A stretch of DNA of 64,000 nucleotides from Roseibium polysiphoniae (GTDB lineage Bacteria > Pseudomonadota > Alphaproteobacteria > Rhizobiales > Stappiaceae): contig NZ_JACYXJ010000006.1 of assembly GCF_014842925.1 (NCBI RefSeq), positions 434,001 through 498,000 of the forward strand. The letters run 5' to 3'. The position numbers were made by a program, and so were the translations under genes. Positions 51,858-61,935 of the stretch are shown piece after piece. The notes beneath the pieces are model-generated. The model did not search any database and was not told the origin of the DNA. It saw nothing but the letters and a program-made list of their open reading frames with translations. Positions within the stretch are counted from its first letter, which is position 1. The number at the start of each line of letters is the position of its first letter.

Positions 51858-52970
51858 GTTGTGCTTTCAACAGACCTCCGGATAGAGCAGGCATCGATTT
51901 CGATCCACACAACGACCCGTTGGTTGGCTAAGTGGACCCTACAAACAAACTCCAACGAATGACTGCTCTCCGCCCATCCGGTGAATTCGCTGCATTTCGA
52001 ATGAGTGTCTGCTCTCGGAATGCGGTCTCAACTCGTCGAACAACCGATTTGGAGGCGCAAAGCGGTCGATTTCCGTGAAGTAAGCTACGGGGTTTCGCAG
52101 TGCGACCCGCACCCCTCTGACCGCTGCCGTAAGGTGGATTGGATCCCCGCACAAGGCGGGGATGACAGCTGAGATTGTGGCAACCGCTTCGCCTCCCCTC
52201 TGCCGTCATCCCATGGCTCGACCATGGGATCCATGCCGTTCCACCTCCCCAATGGAGGGCTTTCCCGAATGGGTCAGGCCCTGCAATGACGGAGGAGAGT
52301 GTGTTTTCAGCAGCATGAGGCTTTGCCTTGGCCCTGGATTCATCACGAGGTGGTCGAAAGATTTCGCGACTTTTCCTCCTGCTGCCTTCCCTGCGCAGGC
52401 AGGGATCCAGTAATCGTAGGCACGTCTGCAAGAGCCGTGTGGTTCCGGCGTGCTGGGTCCCGGATCTTCGCTCCGCTCGTCCGGGAAGGCATGGTGTTTG
52501 TGGCAAGGCCACCACACCCACTGCTGTCATCCCCGTCTTGTGCGGGGATCTATTGATACCCGAAGCATATAGGTCAAGGCAGCGAAGGAACGGCGATCTC
52601 CAGCCCCCTCGCACCGCCCCTCTGGCCGCTGCCATGCGGTGGATTGGATCCCCGCACAAGGCGGGGATGACCGCCGAGGGTGTGGCACCCCCTCGCCTCT
52701 CCTCCGCCGTCATCCCATGACTTGATCACTTTCGACCTCGGGGACACCATGCCGATACGTTTCCGACAAAGGATGGGCTCCCCGAGTGGCTCGGTCACGG
52801 CATGGATTGCAGGGTCAGGCCCTGCAATGACGGAGGCGATCGCTTTGCCTCACGCCCGTTGCGGCCGTTGGTGCATGACGCGGTAGATGACTGCTTCGAG
52901 CCCTACTTGACCGTTGCCGTGCGGCGCACGACTGTCGGACCTTGAGACTTATTGCCGTGAGAGCGAGCTG
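51858..52970. repeat. Nest of palindromic intergenic repeats
   Basis: About 1.1 kb without a real gene, made largely of repeat units. The core is GATCCCCGCACAAGGCGGGG with flanking GATGAC, at 52138-52166 and 52646-52672 and again at 53602-53628. An inverted copy (GTCATCCCCG...CGGGGATC) lies at 52526-52550 and a variant GTCATCCCATGG...CCATGGGATCC at 52205-52232. A 25-bp unit with GGGTCAGGCCCTGCAATGAC occurs twice, at 52271-52295 and 52812-52836. Such palindromic units are of the REP/RPE kind. Translated, they give spurious peptides, so ORFs here were not called. Confidence 0.75.
52062..52166 (+). repeat. Long direct repeat, copy A
   Basis: About 105 bp closely matching 53525-53628: GCGGTCGATTTCCG, then TAAGCTACGGGG, GCAGTGCGACCCGCACCCCT and GCTGCCG, ending in the palindrome. 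By eye roughly 85-90 % identical, in the same orientation. Confidence 0.7.
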
Positions 52971-53525
52971 ATGAAATTGCTGACGCCAAATATTGATCAC
53001 CTCCCCGCATATGTCTCGGCGCTTCGAAGAGGCTGGTCTCCAGACAACTTGCGTCCTGAAGCTGCACAAGAGCAAGTCGCGATCATATCGAAGGATGCTG
53101 CTTCGTTCGTGTCAAATCTCGATAACCCGAATGCAAAGGGTGGTCCCATTACCTTGCCAGACGGCTCGAAAGTGCCTCGATTGCCGAGTATCCGCAGGTG
53201 GATATGGGATGAAGAGTTTTGCGGCCACATAAGTTTACGATGGAAGCCAGGGACCGAAGACTTGCCGCCTACGTGTTCTGGCCACATCGGTTATGCTGTC
53301 GTGCCCTGGCGAAGAGGAGAAGGGTTGGCGTCCGCTGCGCTCGTCGCCGTTTTGCCGGAAGCAAAGTCGGTTGGATTGAAGTACGTTGACATCACGACCA
53401 GCCCTGACAATCCGGCATCCGTACGTGTCATCGAAAAGGCGGGCGGCACGTTTGTCCGACGCTATACTGCGGACAAAGCTCTTGGCGGACATGAGACGAT
53501 CGAGTTCAAAATCGCGCTGATGTAG
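52971..53525 (+). CDS. GNAT-family N-acetyltransferase
   Basis: 184 residues from ATG 52971; a longer in-frame start at 52914 is less likely. The GNAT fold is shown by EFCGHISLRW, HIGYAVVPWRRGEGLASAAL (acetyl-CoA loop, RxGxG-like RGEGLA) and VRVIEKAGG near the end. It acetylates an amine of unknown identity. The gene lies between repeat elements and has no operon partner, which fits an acquired cassette. Confidence 0.88.
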   Translation: MKLLTPNIDHLPAYVSALRRGWSPDNLRPEAAQEQVAIISKDAASFVSNLDNPNAKGGPITLPDGSKVPRLPSIRRWIWDEEFCGHISLRWKPGTEDLPPTCSGHIGYAVVPWRRGEGLASAALVAVLPEAKSVGLKYVDITTSPDNPASVRVIEKAGGTFVRRYTADKALGGHETIEFKIALM

Positions 53526-53628
53526 CGGACGATTTCCGGGAGGCAAGCTACGGGGTCGGCAGTGCGACCCGCACCCCTCTGGCCGCTGCCGCAACGTGGA
53601 CTGGATCCCCGCACAAGGCGGGGATGAC
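53525..53628 (+). repeat. Long direct repeat, copy B
   Basis: Second copy of the ~105-bp repeat at 52062-52166. It begins right at the GNAT stop codon and ends in the palindromic core. Recombination between the copies would delete the GNAT gene as a ~1.46-kb unit. Confidence 0.7.
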
Positions 53629-53682
53629 CGGCGTGGGTGAGAGGCGGGCGTTTGTGTTCCCGGCCCGCCGCGCGTCAGATTG

Positions 53683-54729
53683 TCAGACGAGACAGCCCAG
53701 AAGTTCGGCCTCGGAGATCAGGCCGACGGGGTCCTTGCCGTCGGCGACGAGGACCGGGCCGGAGGCTTCCTGTTTCATGCGGATGACCTCGCGCAGGGGC
53801 GTTCCCGGGGCGCAGGAGGGCGCACCGGCCGGCGGAACCTCTCCATTCAGCTCGACCATGACGTCACGGGCGCGCAGGACATTGAGCGGGTTCATGTGGC
53901 CGACGAAATCCGCCACATAGGGCGTTGCCGGCTTGCGCACGATCTGCTGCGGTGTGCCGAGCTGGATGACGCGGCCGCCTTCCATGATGGCGATGCGTGA
54001 GCCGATCTTGGCGGCCTCGTCGAGGTCATGGCTGACGAAGATGATGGTGCGGTTGAGGCTCTTTTGCAGGTCGAGCAGTTCGTCCTGAAGCCGGTCGCGA
54101 ATGAGCGGATCGAGGGCGGAGAACGGCTCGTCCATCAGGAGGATCGGCGCTTCCGTCGCAAAGGCCCGGGCCAGGCCAACGCGCTGCTGCATGCCGCCGG
54201 ACAGTTCATGAACGAATTTTTCGCCCCAGCCATCGAGGCCGACAAGCTTGAGCTGATCGTTGACCCGGTCGCGGCGTTCCCTGGGCGTGACGCCGGAGAG
54301 CTCTAGGCCAAAGCCGACGTTTTCAGCCACCGTGCGCCAGGGCAGAAGGGCAAATTGCTGGAACACCATGGCGATGCGCGAGCGGCGCAGCTGACGCAGT
54401 TCCTCCGGCGTACAGCTTTCCGGATTGCACATCATGTCGCCGTCGTCCACCTCGACAGATCCCCGGATCACCGGGTTGAGGCCATTGACGGCGCGCAGGA
54501 GCGTGGACTTGCCCGAGCCGGACAGGCCCATGAGAACGATCACCTCGCCCTCGTTGATGTCGAAAGTGGCGCCGGCGACGCCGAGGATCTGGCCGGTTTC
54601 GGACTGGATGTCTTCGCGGCTCCTGCCCTGATCGATCAGCGGCAGGGCGCTTTCCGGATTGTCGCCGAAAACGATATCGACGTCCTTGAAGGAGACAATC
54701 GGATTGGGGGTCACGTTGGTCTGCGTCAT
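53683..54729 (-). CDS. choV: Choline ABC transporter ATPase
   Basis: 348 residues from ATG 54729, overlapping the choW stop (TGATG); a GTG at 54732 is possible. It is ProV/OpuA-type: a family-specific N-terminal ~45 residues, Walker A GLSGSGKST, VFQQFALLPWRT, signature LSGGMQQRVGLARA, Walker B ILLMDEPFSALDP, and a short CBS-like tail (GPVLVADGKDPVGLISEAE). It energises choline or betaine import. The order choX-choW-choV is standard for Rhizobiales. Confidence 0.94.
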   Translation of the reverse strand: MTQTNVTPNPIVSFKDVDIVFGDNPESALPLIDQGRSREDIQSETGQILGVAGATFDINEGEVIVLMGLSGSGKSTLLRAVNGLNPVIRGSVEVDDGDMMCNPESCTPEELRQLRRSRIAMVFQQFALLPWRTVAENVGFGLELSGVTPRERRDRVNDQLKLVGLDGWGEKFVHELSGGMQQRVGLARAFATEAPILLMDEPFSALDPLIRDRLQDELLDLQKSLNRTIIFVSHDLDEAAKIGSRIAIMEGGRVIQLGTPQQIVRKPATPYVADFVGHMNPLNVLRARDVMVELNGEVPPAGAPSCAPGTPLREVIRMKQEASGPVLVADGKDPVGLISEAELLGCLV

Positions 54730-55574
54730 CACTTTGCCCCCTGGCCATCGTGCGTCTGGAAGAAGCGGTCGAGAATAATGGCGATCAGAACGATGGCGAC
54801 GCCAACTTCAAAGCCCTTGGCGATGTCCGCCCGGCCCAGGGCCCGGACGATCTCGGTGCCAAGACCCGGCGCGCCGACCATGCCGGCAATCACCACCATC
54901 GACAGGGACAACATGATGGTCTGGGTCAGGCCCGCCATGATCTGCGGCAGGGCATAGGGCAGCTCTATCTTCCACAGGATCTGCGACTTGGTGGCGCCAA
55001 AGGCATGGCCGGCTTCCAGCAGATGGGTTGGTGTCGAGGACACGCCCAATTGGGTCAAGCGGATCGGCGCTGGAACGGCGAAGATAACCGTTGCCACAAG
55101 GCCGGGCACCATGCCGAGACCGAAGAGGATCAGCGCCGGGATCAGGTACACGAAGGTCGGGATCGTCTGCATCATGTCCAAGATCGGACGCATGAAGAGA
55201 TAAAGCTTGGGGCGGTGAGCTGCGGCCACGCCGACGGGCACACCAATGACCACGCAGACGAAGGTGGCGGCCACGACCAGGGCCAGCGTTTCCATCGTCT
55301 CTTCCCAGTAGCCCTGGTTGATAATGAAGAGCAGGCTGACGGCGACGAAAACGGGAAAGGAGAACGAGCGTCGGACGGCGTAGGCGAGAGCGGCGACAAC
55401 GGCCACAACGACCAGGGGGTGCGGTGCCAGCAGGATCCAGAGAATGCCGTCGATCATGGTTTCGAGGGCAAGGGATATGCCGTCGAACAGCCAATAGGCA
55501 TTGTCGGTGAGCCAGTCGACCAGCGTCTTGGCGAATTTTCCGATCGGGATCTTGTTGTCAGTCAGCCAGTCCAA
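54729..55574 (-). CDS. choW: Choline ABC transporter permease
   Basis: 281 residues from a TTG at 55574, with GGGGGC about 6 nt upstream. The first in-frame ATG would remove ~40 family-typical residues (DWLTDNKIPIGKFAK), so TTG is preferred. It has about six to seven transmembrane helices and the EAA loop EAGHAFGATKSQILWKIELP. It forms the membrane channel of the ChoXWV importer. Confidence 0.93.
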   Translation of the reverse strand: MDWLTDNKIPIGKFAKTLVDWLTDNAYWLFDGISLALETMIDGILWILLAPHPLVVVAVVAALAYAVRRSFSFPVFVAVSLLFIINQGYWEETMETLALVVAATFVCVVIGVPVGVAAAHRPKLYLFMRPILDMMQTIPTFVYLIPALILFGLGMVPGLVATVIFAVPAPIRLTQLGVSSTPTHLLEAGHAFGATKSQILWKIELPYALPQIMAGLTQTIMLSLSMVVIAGMVGAPGLGTEIVRALGRADIAKGFEVGVAIVLIAIILDRFFQTHDGQGAK

Positions 55575-55649
55575 ATTCAGCCCCCGTTTTAGTTTGGTCC
55601 TGATACAGCTGCGCCGGGGACGGACCCCGGCGCAACATGTTGTCGGTGA

Positions 55650-56594
55650 TTAGAGGCCCAGCGCGCCCTTGACGGCTGCGAAGGAGTCGCCGCCATCGAT
55701 GGTCTTGACGCCTTTCAGCCAACCTTCGAAGGTGGCCGGATGGGTCTTGAGCCAGGCCTTGGCCGCATCCGTCGGCTCTTCGCCGTCGTTGAGGATCGCG
55801 CCCATGATCTCGTTTTCCATGGCCAGTGAGAACTCAAGGTTTTCCAGGAACTTGCCAACGTTCGGGCATTCGGTAACATAACCGGCGCGGACGTTGGTGT
55901 GCACGGTGGCACCGCCGTAGTTCGGGCCGAAGAAGTCATCGCCGCCATCGAGATAGGCCATCTCGAAGTTGGCGTTCATCGGATGCGGCTCCCAGCCGAG
56001 GAAGACCACGTCCTGGTCACGCTTTTCGGAGCGGGCGACCTGGGCGAGCATGCCCTGCTCGGAGGATTCCACAACTTCAAAACCCTCGAGGCCGAAGGCG
56101 TTGGCGTCGATCATGTCGATGATCAGGCGGTTGCCGTCGTTGCCAGCTTCAATGCCGTAGATCTTGCCGTCGAGTTCGTCCTTGAACTTTGCGATGTCGG
56201 CGAAGCTCTTGAGGCCCTTGTCGTAGGTGTATTTCGGCACGGCGAGCGTGTATTTCGCGCCTTCCAGATTGGTCCGGACCGTCTCCACGGAGCCGTCTTC
56301 ACGGTAAGCGGCGATGTCGCCTTCCATGGTCGGCATCCAGTTGCCGAGAAACACGTCGATGTCCTTGTTCTTCAGCGACGCATAGGTCACCGGAACGGAC
56401 AGGATCTTGGTTTCGGTCTCATAGCCCAGCGCCTCGAGCACGGTCGTCGTGGCGGCAGTGGTGGCCGTGATGTCTGTCCAACCGACATCCGAGAAGCGGA
56501 CCGTCTTGCAGCTGTCGGGCTCGGCTGCAGCGGCAGCGCCTGTCAGCATGACAGACATGGCAACACCGCCAGCGAGCTTGGCAAAAAGGTTCAT
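55650..56594 (-). CDS. choX: Choline-binding periplasmic protein
   Basis: 314 residues from ATG 56594 (GGAGG upstream). A signal peptide (LFAKLAGGVAMSVMLTGAAA) exports it. It is an OpuAC/ChoX-type binding protein: TVRFSDVGWTDI at the N-terminus, FLGNWMPTME, YGIEAGNDGNRLI and VFLGWEPHPMN, whose aromatic residues form the cage for the trimethylammonium group. It is first in the choXWV operon and divergent from betI. Confidence 0.94.
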   Translation of the reverse strand: MNLFAKLAGGVAMSVMLTGAAAAAEPDSCKTVRFSDVGWTDITATTAATTTVLEALGYETETKILSVPVTYASLKNKDIDVFLGNWMPTMEGDIAAYREDGSVETVRTNLEGAKYTLAVPKYTYDKGLKSFADIAKFKDELDGKIYGIEAGNDGNRLIIDMIDANAFGLEGFEVVESSEQGMLAQVARSEKRDQDVVFLGWEPHPMNANFEMAYLDGGDDFFGPNYGGATVHTNVRAGYVTECPNVGKFLENLEFSLAMENEIMGAILNDGEEPTDAAKAWLKTHPATFEGWLKGVKTIDGGDSFAAVKGALGL

Positions 56595-56750
56595 GGAAAT
56601 GTCCTCCGTTATTGACTTCGCAACATGATTAGCAGGCAACCGGCGCGACACAACAGTTCTGCGGCTGAATTGTCGCTCGATGACACCTACTGAAAATCCC
56701 CTATGCGACCAAAAGAAACATTATGCATTTACTTTTGCAAGTTTTCATTG

Positions 56751-56764
56751 ATTGAACGTTCAAT
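56751..56764. promoter_or_regulatory. BetI operator
   Basis: Perfect palindrome ATTGAACGTTCAAT between choX and betI, 34 bp before the betI start. It closely resembles the E. coli bet operator (ATTGGACGTTCAAT as I recall it). BetI bound here could repress both divergent operons until choline is present. Confidence 0.75.
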
Positions 56765-56797
56765 TAAAAATAAAAAGGATAAGAATTGGAGATGCAA

Positions 56798-57427
56798 ATG
56801 CCGAAGATCGGAATGGAAGCCGAGCGCCGCAGAACGCTGATCGCAGCCACGGTAGACGCGATCCATGAGAAAGGCTTTTCAGACGTGACGGTGGCCCAGA
56901 TTGCCAAGCGCGCCGGCGTCTCAAGCGGCCTTGCGCTACACTATTTCGGCAGCAAGGATCAGCTTCTGGCCGCGACCATGCGGCATCTTCTCAAGGATCT
57001 TGGAGACGGCATCCGCGAGCGGCTGGCGAACGCCGGCAACCCGCGTGAGCGAATCTCAGCGATCATCGAAGGCAATTTTGCGCCCGGACAGTTTCGCGAG
57101 GCGGTGATTGCCGCCTGGCTCGCTTTCTACGTCCAGTCGCGCACCACCCAGAACAACAAGCGGCTGCTGCAAATCTATTCCGGGCGTCTGGCCTCAAACC
57201 TGACCTACAACCTGCGTCACTTCATGCCGCGGGAAGACGCCAGGCAGGTCGCCGAAGGCACTGCCTCCATGATTGACGGCGTGTGGATCCGGCAGGCCCT
57301 GCGCGACGGCCCAAGCGATGCCGCTTCGGCCGTCGGCATGGTCGAAGCCTATGTCGAGACACAGATCAAGTACCACCACGACATGAGCGCCCTGCGCAAA
57401 GTCGCAAGAATGAATGCCCTGCAATGA
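56798..57427 (+). CDS. betI: BetI, TetR-family choline-responsive repressor
   Basis: 209 residues from ATG 56798 (GGAG 6 nt upstream), giving the family-typical start [15 protein letters not shown] 56792 is an alternative. Tet[23 protein letters not shown] followed by [14 protein letters not shown] ligand domain with the family motif [18 protein letters not shown] follows. It overlaps betA by 4 bp (ATGA). A palindromic operator lies upstream. Confidence 0.94.
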   Translation: MPKIGMEAERRRTLIAATVDAIHEKGFSDVTVAQIAKRAGVSSGLALHYFGSKDQLLAATMRHLLKDLGDGIRERLANAGNPRERISAIIEGNFAPGQFREAVIAAWLAFYVQSRTTQNNKRLLQIYSGRLASNLTYNLRHFMPREDARQVAEGTASMIDGVWIRQALRDGPSDAASAVGMVEAYVETQIKYHHDMSALRKVARMNALQ

Positions 57428-59082
57428 CCCCAGAATTCGACTTCATCATCGTGGGAGCAGGATCGGCTGGCTGCGCGCTGGCTTACCGCCTGTCTGAAAA
57501 TCCCGACACACGGGTTCTCGTGCTCGAGTTCGGCGGCACGGATGCCGGCCCCTTCATCCAGATGCCGGCGGCACTGTCCTATCCCATGAACATGTCCCGC
57601 TACGACTGGGGCTACGAAAGCGAGCCCGAGCCGCATCTTGGTGGCCGCCGCCTCGCCACCCCGCGCGGCAAAGTGATCGGCGGTTCCTCGTCGATCAACG
57701 GCATGGTCTATGTGCGCGGTCACGCGTGCGACTTCGACACCTGGGAAGACATGGGCGCGGCAGGCTGGGGCTATCGCCATGTCCTGCCCTACTATCAGCG
57801 CCTTGAGACAAGCCATGGCGGCCAGGCCGGCTGGCGCGGCACTTCAGGTCCCTTGCATGTCACGCGCGGCACCAAGTGGAACCCGCTCTATGACGCGTTC
57901 AAGTCTGCCGGCGAACAGGCCGGCTATGGCGTGACGCCAGACTACAACGGCGAGCGGCAGGAAGGTTTTTCCGACATGGAAATGACCGTCCACAAGGGTC
58001 GACGCTGGTCAGCCGCCAATGCCTACCTCAAGCCTGCGCTGAAGCGCGGCAACGTCGAACTCATCAAAGGCGCGTTGGTGCGCAGAGTACTCTTCGAAGG
58101 CAAGCGCGCAACCGGAGTGGAATTCGAGATCGGCGGCGAGATTTTGACCGCCAAGGCCCGGCGCGAAGTCGTTCTGGCCGCCTCTTCGATCAACTCTCCC
58201 AAGATCCTGATGCAGTCAGGCGTCGGCGCGGCCAGCCATCTAGCGGAACACGGCATCGAGGTCATAGCGGACCGTTCCGGGGTCGGCGCGAACCTCCAGG
58301 ACCATCTGGAACTCTATATCCAGCAGGCCTGCATCCAGCCGATCACGCTCTACAAGCACTGGAACATCTTCTCCAAGGCCATGATCGGCCTGCAATGGCT
58401 GCTTCAGGGCAAGGGCCTCGGCGCCTCCAACCACTTCGAGGCATCGGCTTTCATCCGCTCAAAGGCCGGGATCAAATATCCGGACATCCAGTATCACTTC
58501 CTGCCATTTGCGGTTCGATATGACGGCAAGGCGGCGGCGGAAGGCCACGGCTTCCAGGCCCACGTGGGACCGATGCGGTCGAAATCACGCGGCCGGGTTT
58601 CGCTTACCTCCGCAGACCCCAGGGCCAAGCCGTCGATCCTCTTCAACTACATGTCCCACGAAGACGACTGGGCGGACTTCAGAACCGCTATCCGCCTGAC
58701 ACGGGAAATCTTTGGCCAGGAGGCTTTCGCCCCCTATCGCGGCAAGGAAATCCAGCCCGGCGATGCCGTCCAGAGTGACGACGAGTTGAACGATTTCATT
58801 CGTGAGCACGCGGAAAGTGCCTATCACCCGAGCGGCACTTGCCGCATGGGGGCAGCCGACGACACAATGGCAGTGGTCGATCCACACTGCCGGGTCATTG
58901 GCGTTGAAGGTCTGAGGGTTGCGGACAGTTCGATTTTCCCGCAAATCACAAACGGAAATCTCAACGCACCGTCGATCCTGGTCGGTGAGAAGGCCGCAGA
59001 CCACCTCCTGGGCAAGGATCCTCTTCCTGCGTCGAACCAGCAGCCCTGGATCCATCCCGATTGGGAAAACAGCCAGAGATAA
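57424..59082 (+). CDS. betA: Choline dehydrogenase
   Basis: 552 residues from ATG 57424, overlapping betI. GMC oxidoreductase: [19 protein letters not shown] (FAD), [20 protein letters not shown], and the C-terminal [10 protein letters not shown] with the catalytic His, then [17 protein letters not shown]. It oxidises choline to betaine aldehyde at the membrane. No betC choline-sulfatase is in the operon. Confidence 0.95.
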   Translation: MTPEFDFIIVGAGSAGCALAYRLSENPDTRVLVLEFGGTDAGPFIQMPAALSYPMNMSRYDWGYESEPEPHLGGRRLATPRGKVIGGSSSINGMVYVRGHACDFDTWEDMGAAGWGYRHVLPYYQRLETSHGGQAGWRGTSGPLHVTRGTKWNPLYDAFKSAGEQAGYGVTPDYNGERQEGFSDMEMTVHKGRRWSAANAYLKPALKRGNVELIKGALVRRVLFEGKRATGVEFEIGGEILTAKARREVVLAASSINSPKILMQSGVGAASHLAEHGIEVIADRSGVGANLQDHLELYIQQACIQPITLYKHWNIFSKAMIGLQWLLQGKGLGASNHFEASAFIRSKAGIKYPDIQYHFLPFAVRYDGKAAAEGHGFQAHVGPMRSKSRGRVSLTSADPRAKPSILFNYMSHEDDWADFRTAIRLTREIFGQEAFAPYRGKEIQPGDAVQSDDELNDFIREHAESAYHPSGTCRMGAADDTMAVVDPHCRVIGVEGLRVADSSIFPQITNGNLNAPSILVGEKAADHLLGKDPLPASNQQPWIHPDWENSQR

Positions 59083-59141
59083 TGATGGCCGGAACAGATG
59101 TTCCGGTTTCCTACAGACGACGTCAGAACGAAAGACACACG

Positions 59142-60605
59142 ATGCGCGCGCAACCCAAAGCCTCACACTATATCGGCGGCCGCTATGTGGAGAGCCCGGA
59201 AGGACATCCGTTCCCGTCCATCTACCCGGCGACCGGCGAAGCAATTGCCTCGTTGAACAGCGCCGATGAGAAGACCGTCGAGGCTGCAGTGGCCGCAGCT
59301 GTTGAGGGACAGAAGATCTGGGCGGCAACACCGCCGGCCGAGCGCGGTCGCGTTCTGCGCAAGGCGGCTGGCATCCTGCGCGAACGCAACCGCGCGCTGT
59401 CCGAACTGGAAACGCTCGACACGGGCAAGCCCTTGCAGGAAACGCTTGTGGCCGATGCGGCCTCTGGCGCCGACTGCCTTGAATACTATGGCGGACTGGC
59501 TGCAACGCTGACCGGCGAGCACATCGATCTCGGCGGCTCTTTTGCCTTTACCAAGCGCGAACCACTGGGTGTCTGTGTCGGTATCGGTGCCTGGAACTAC
59601 CCGATCCAGATCGCCTGCTGGAAGGCTGCCCCTGCCCTCGTCTGTGGCAACGCCATGGTATTCAAGCCATCCGAAGTGACCCCGCTCAGCGCTCTTCAGT
59701 TTGCCGAGATCCTGACGGAAGCAGGTCTTCCGGACGGCGTCTTCAACGTGGTCCAAGGCTTTGGCGAAGTTGGCGCGCAACTCATTGCCCATCCGCAGGT
59801 CGCCAAGGTCTCTCTGACAGGTTCCGTGCCGACGGGCGCGAAGGTTGCCTCGCTTGCCGGCGAGCACCTGAAAAAGGCAACGCTGGAACTGGGCGGAAAG
59901 TCGCCCCTGATTGTCTTTGACGACGCCGACGTCGACAATGCCGTCTCGGCCGCGATCAACGCCAACTTCTATTCCACGGGACAGATCTGTTCGAACGGAA
60001 CACGCGTCTTCGTGCACACGGCTATCAAGGAACAGTTCCTGGACCGGCTGGCAGAGCGCACCGTCAATGCAGTGCTCGGCGATCCGATGGATGAAGCAAC
60101 AAGCATCGGCCCGCTCGTCTCAAAACCGCAGCTCGACAAGGTGCTCAGCTACATGGAGATCGGAAAGAAGGAAGGCGCGCGGCTTGTCTGCGGTGGCGGC
60201 AGTGCCGACGTTGCTGCTCTCCCGGACGGTTTCTTCGTTCAGCCCACGGTTTTTGCGGACGTCAAGGATGGCATGCGCATCGCCTGCGAGGAGATCTTCG
60301 GGCCAGTCATGTGCGTTCTGGACTTTGACGACGAAGACGATGTCGTTGCGCGCGCCAATGACACGGTGTTCGGCCTCGCCGCCGGCGTCTTCACCAAGGA
60401 CATTCAGCGCGCACATCGGGTCATCGACCAGCTTGAAGCGGGCACATGCTGGATCAACACCTACAATCTGACGCCCATCGAAATGCCTTTCGGTGGCTAC
60501 AAGAAATCCGGCATCGGCCGTGAAAACGGTCACGCGGCGATCGAGTATTACAGCCAGATCAAGAGTGTTTACGTGGAAATGGGCGACGTCGAAGCGGCAT
60601 TCTGA
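59142..60605 (+). CDS. betB: Betaine aldehyde dehydrogenase
   Basis: 487 residues from ATG 59142 (start [19 protein letters not shown]). ALDH signatures: [27 protein letters not shown], general-base Glu in [12 protein letters not shown], nucleophile Cys in [21 protein letters not shown] and [16 protein letters not shown]. It makes glycine betaine for osmoprotection or as carbon and nitrogen source. It lies 59 bp after betA; the Shine-Dalgarno is weak. Confidence 0.95.
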   Translation: MRAQPKASHYIGGRYVESPEGHPFPSIYPATGEAIASLNSADEKTVEAAVAAAVEGQKIWAATPPAERGRVLRKAAGILRERNRALSELETLDTGKPLQETLVADAASGADCLEYYGGLAATLTGEHIDLGGSFAFTKREPLGVCVGIGAWNYPIQIACWKAAPALVCGNAMVFKPSEVTPLSALQFAEILTEAGLPDGVFNVVQGFGEVGAQLIAHPQVAKVSLTGSVPTGAKVASLAGEHLKKATLELGGKSPLIVFDDADVDNAVSAAINANFYSTGQICSNGTRVFVHTAIKEQFLDRLAERTVNAVLGDPMDEATSIGPLVSKPQLDKVLSYMEIGKKEGARLVCGGGSADVAALPDGFFVQPTVFADVKDGMRIACEEIFGPVMCVLDFDDEDDVVARANDTVFGLAAGVFTKDIQRAHRVIDQLEAGTCWINTYNLTPIEMPFGGYKKSGIGRENGHAAIEYYSQIKSVYVEMGDVEAAF

Positions 60606-60665
60606 TCTCCTGCCCGTTCTATAAAAAGCTCGCGTGGGCGGCACCGTCGTTTATAAGCGTCGCCC

Positions 60666-61844
60666 ATGCGTGATCTTGATGTTCTGATTGTTGGTGCCGG
60701 TGCCGCCGGGTTGATGTGCGCCATTGAAGCGGCCAAGCGCGGACGGCGCGTGCTGGTGATTGACCATGCGCGCAAGGCGGCGGAGAAGATCCGTATTTCC
60801 GGCGGTGGCCGCTGCAACTTCACCAACCTGCATTGTACGCCGGCGAACTACCTGTCGCAGAACCCTCGCTTTTGCGTGTCTGCCCTGAAGCGCTACACGC
60901 AGCAGGACTTCCTGCAGATGGTGGAACGGCATCGCATTCCCTGGCACGAGAAAACACTCGGCCAGCTGTTCTGCGATGACAGCGCCCAGAACATCATCGA
61001 CATGCTGCTTGATGAATTGTCCAAAGCAGGCGGCAAGCTGCAGCTGGAGACATCTGTTTCTGCACTGGAGAAAGCCGATAGCGGATTTCAGGTCAAAACC
61101 AACCATGAGCAGCTCCGCGCAAAGGCCGTCGTTATCGCGACCGGTGGCCCTTCCATTCCGAAGATGGGGGCGAGCGGCTTTGGCTATGACGTTGCGCGCC
61201 AGTTCGGCCTGGACATTGTCCCGCCTCGCGCAGCGCTTGTGCCCCTGACCTTCTCGGACACCAACAAGGACCTCTGCAAACGACTTGCCGGGGTTTCGGT
61301 CGACGCACTGGTCTCCTTCGGAAAGACCTCCTTTCGCGAGGGACTGCTGTTCACCCATCGCGGGTTGTCCGGTCCCTCGATCCTACAGATCTCGTCCTAC
61401 TGGCAAGAGGGCAAGCCCATCACCGTCGACCTGTCGCCGACGCAAGATGCGTTCGAAGCGTTCCGGACCGCTCGTACGGAGAGCCCCAAGCAGGATCTGA
61501 AGACCGTTCTTGGTCAACTTTTGCCGAACCGCCTTGCAGATGAATTGTCCAAGGAATTTGGATTGAAGGGACGGTTGGCCGACCTCTCCGACAAGGTCCT
61601 TCGCCGGGCGGGCGAGGCGATCAACCGCTGGCAGCTGACGCCCGTGGGCACCGAGGGCTACCGCACGGCCGAGGTCACGCTCGGCGGCGTCAACACCAAG
61701 GAATTGTCCTCAAAGACCTTCGAAGCGAGCAAGGTGCCGGGGCTCTATTTCATCGGCGAAGTCGTCGATGTGACCGGTCATCTGGGCGGCTTCAATTTCC
61801 AGTGGGCCTGGTCATCGGGACATGCCTGCGGTCAGGCGGTCTAG
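60666..61844 (+). CDS. HI0933-family NAD(P)/FAD flavoprotein (BaiN-like)
   Basis: 392 residues. FAD motif DVLIVGAGAAGLMCAIEAAK, then the family hallmark ISGGGRCNFTNLH, VIATGGPSIPKMGASGFGYDVA, and a C-terminal LYFIGEVVDVTGHLGGFNFQ. It is cytoplasmic; family members are uncharacterised in vivo. It follows betB by 60 bp and could be read from the bet transcript, since no terminator is visible. A related flavoprotein is at 26096-27322. Confidence 0.9.
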   Translation: MRDLDVLIVGAGAAGLMCAIEAAKRGRRVLVIDHARKAAEKIRISGGGRCNFTNLHCTPANYLSQNPRFCVSALKRYTQQDFLQMVERHRIPWHEKTLGQLFCDDSAQNIIDMLLDELSKAGGKLQLETSVSALEKADSGFQVKTNHEQLRAKAVVIATGGPSIPKMGASGFGYDVARQFGLDIVPPRAALVPLTFSDTNKDLCKRLAGVSVDALVSFGKTSFREGLLFTHRGLSGPSILQISSYWQEGKPITVDLSPTQDAFEAFRTARTESPKQDLKTVLGQLLPNRLADELSKEFGLKGRLADLSDKVLRRAGEAINRWQLTPVGTEGYRTAEVTLGGVNTKELSSKTFEASKVPGLYFIGEVVDVTGHLGGFNFQWAWSSGHACGQAV

Positions 61845-61935
61845 CCAAGCTCATCGCAACCTTTCGCTGCCCTGCAACATAATTTGATGCACGCCCCTCA
61901 TACCGCGCTATAGTGGCGCCCAAATGGGAGAACGC

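Noticed and set aside
51928-52713. 261-codon minus-strand frame
   Set aside because: It is the translation of palindromic repeats (recurring CGDPI- and GSNPP-like peptides), not a gene.
54750-55592. 280-codon plus-strand frame opposite choW
   Set aside because: The Gln/His/Asp-rich translation is a typical antisense shadow of membrane-protein codons; choW is certain.
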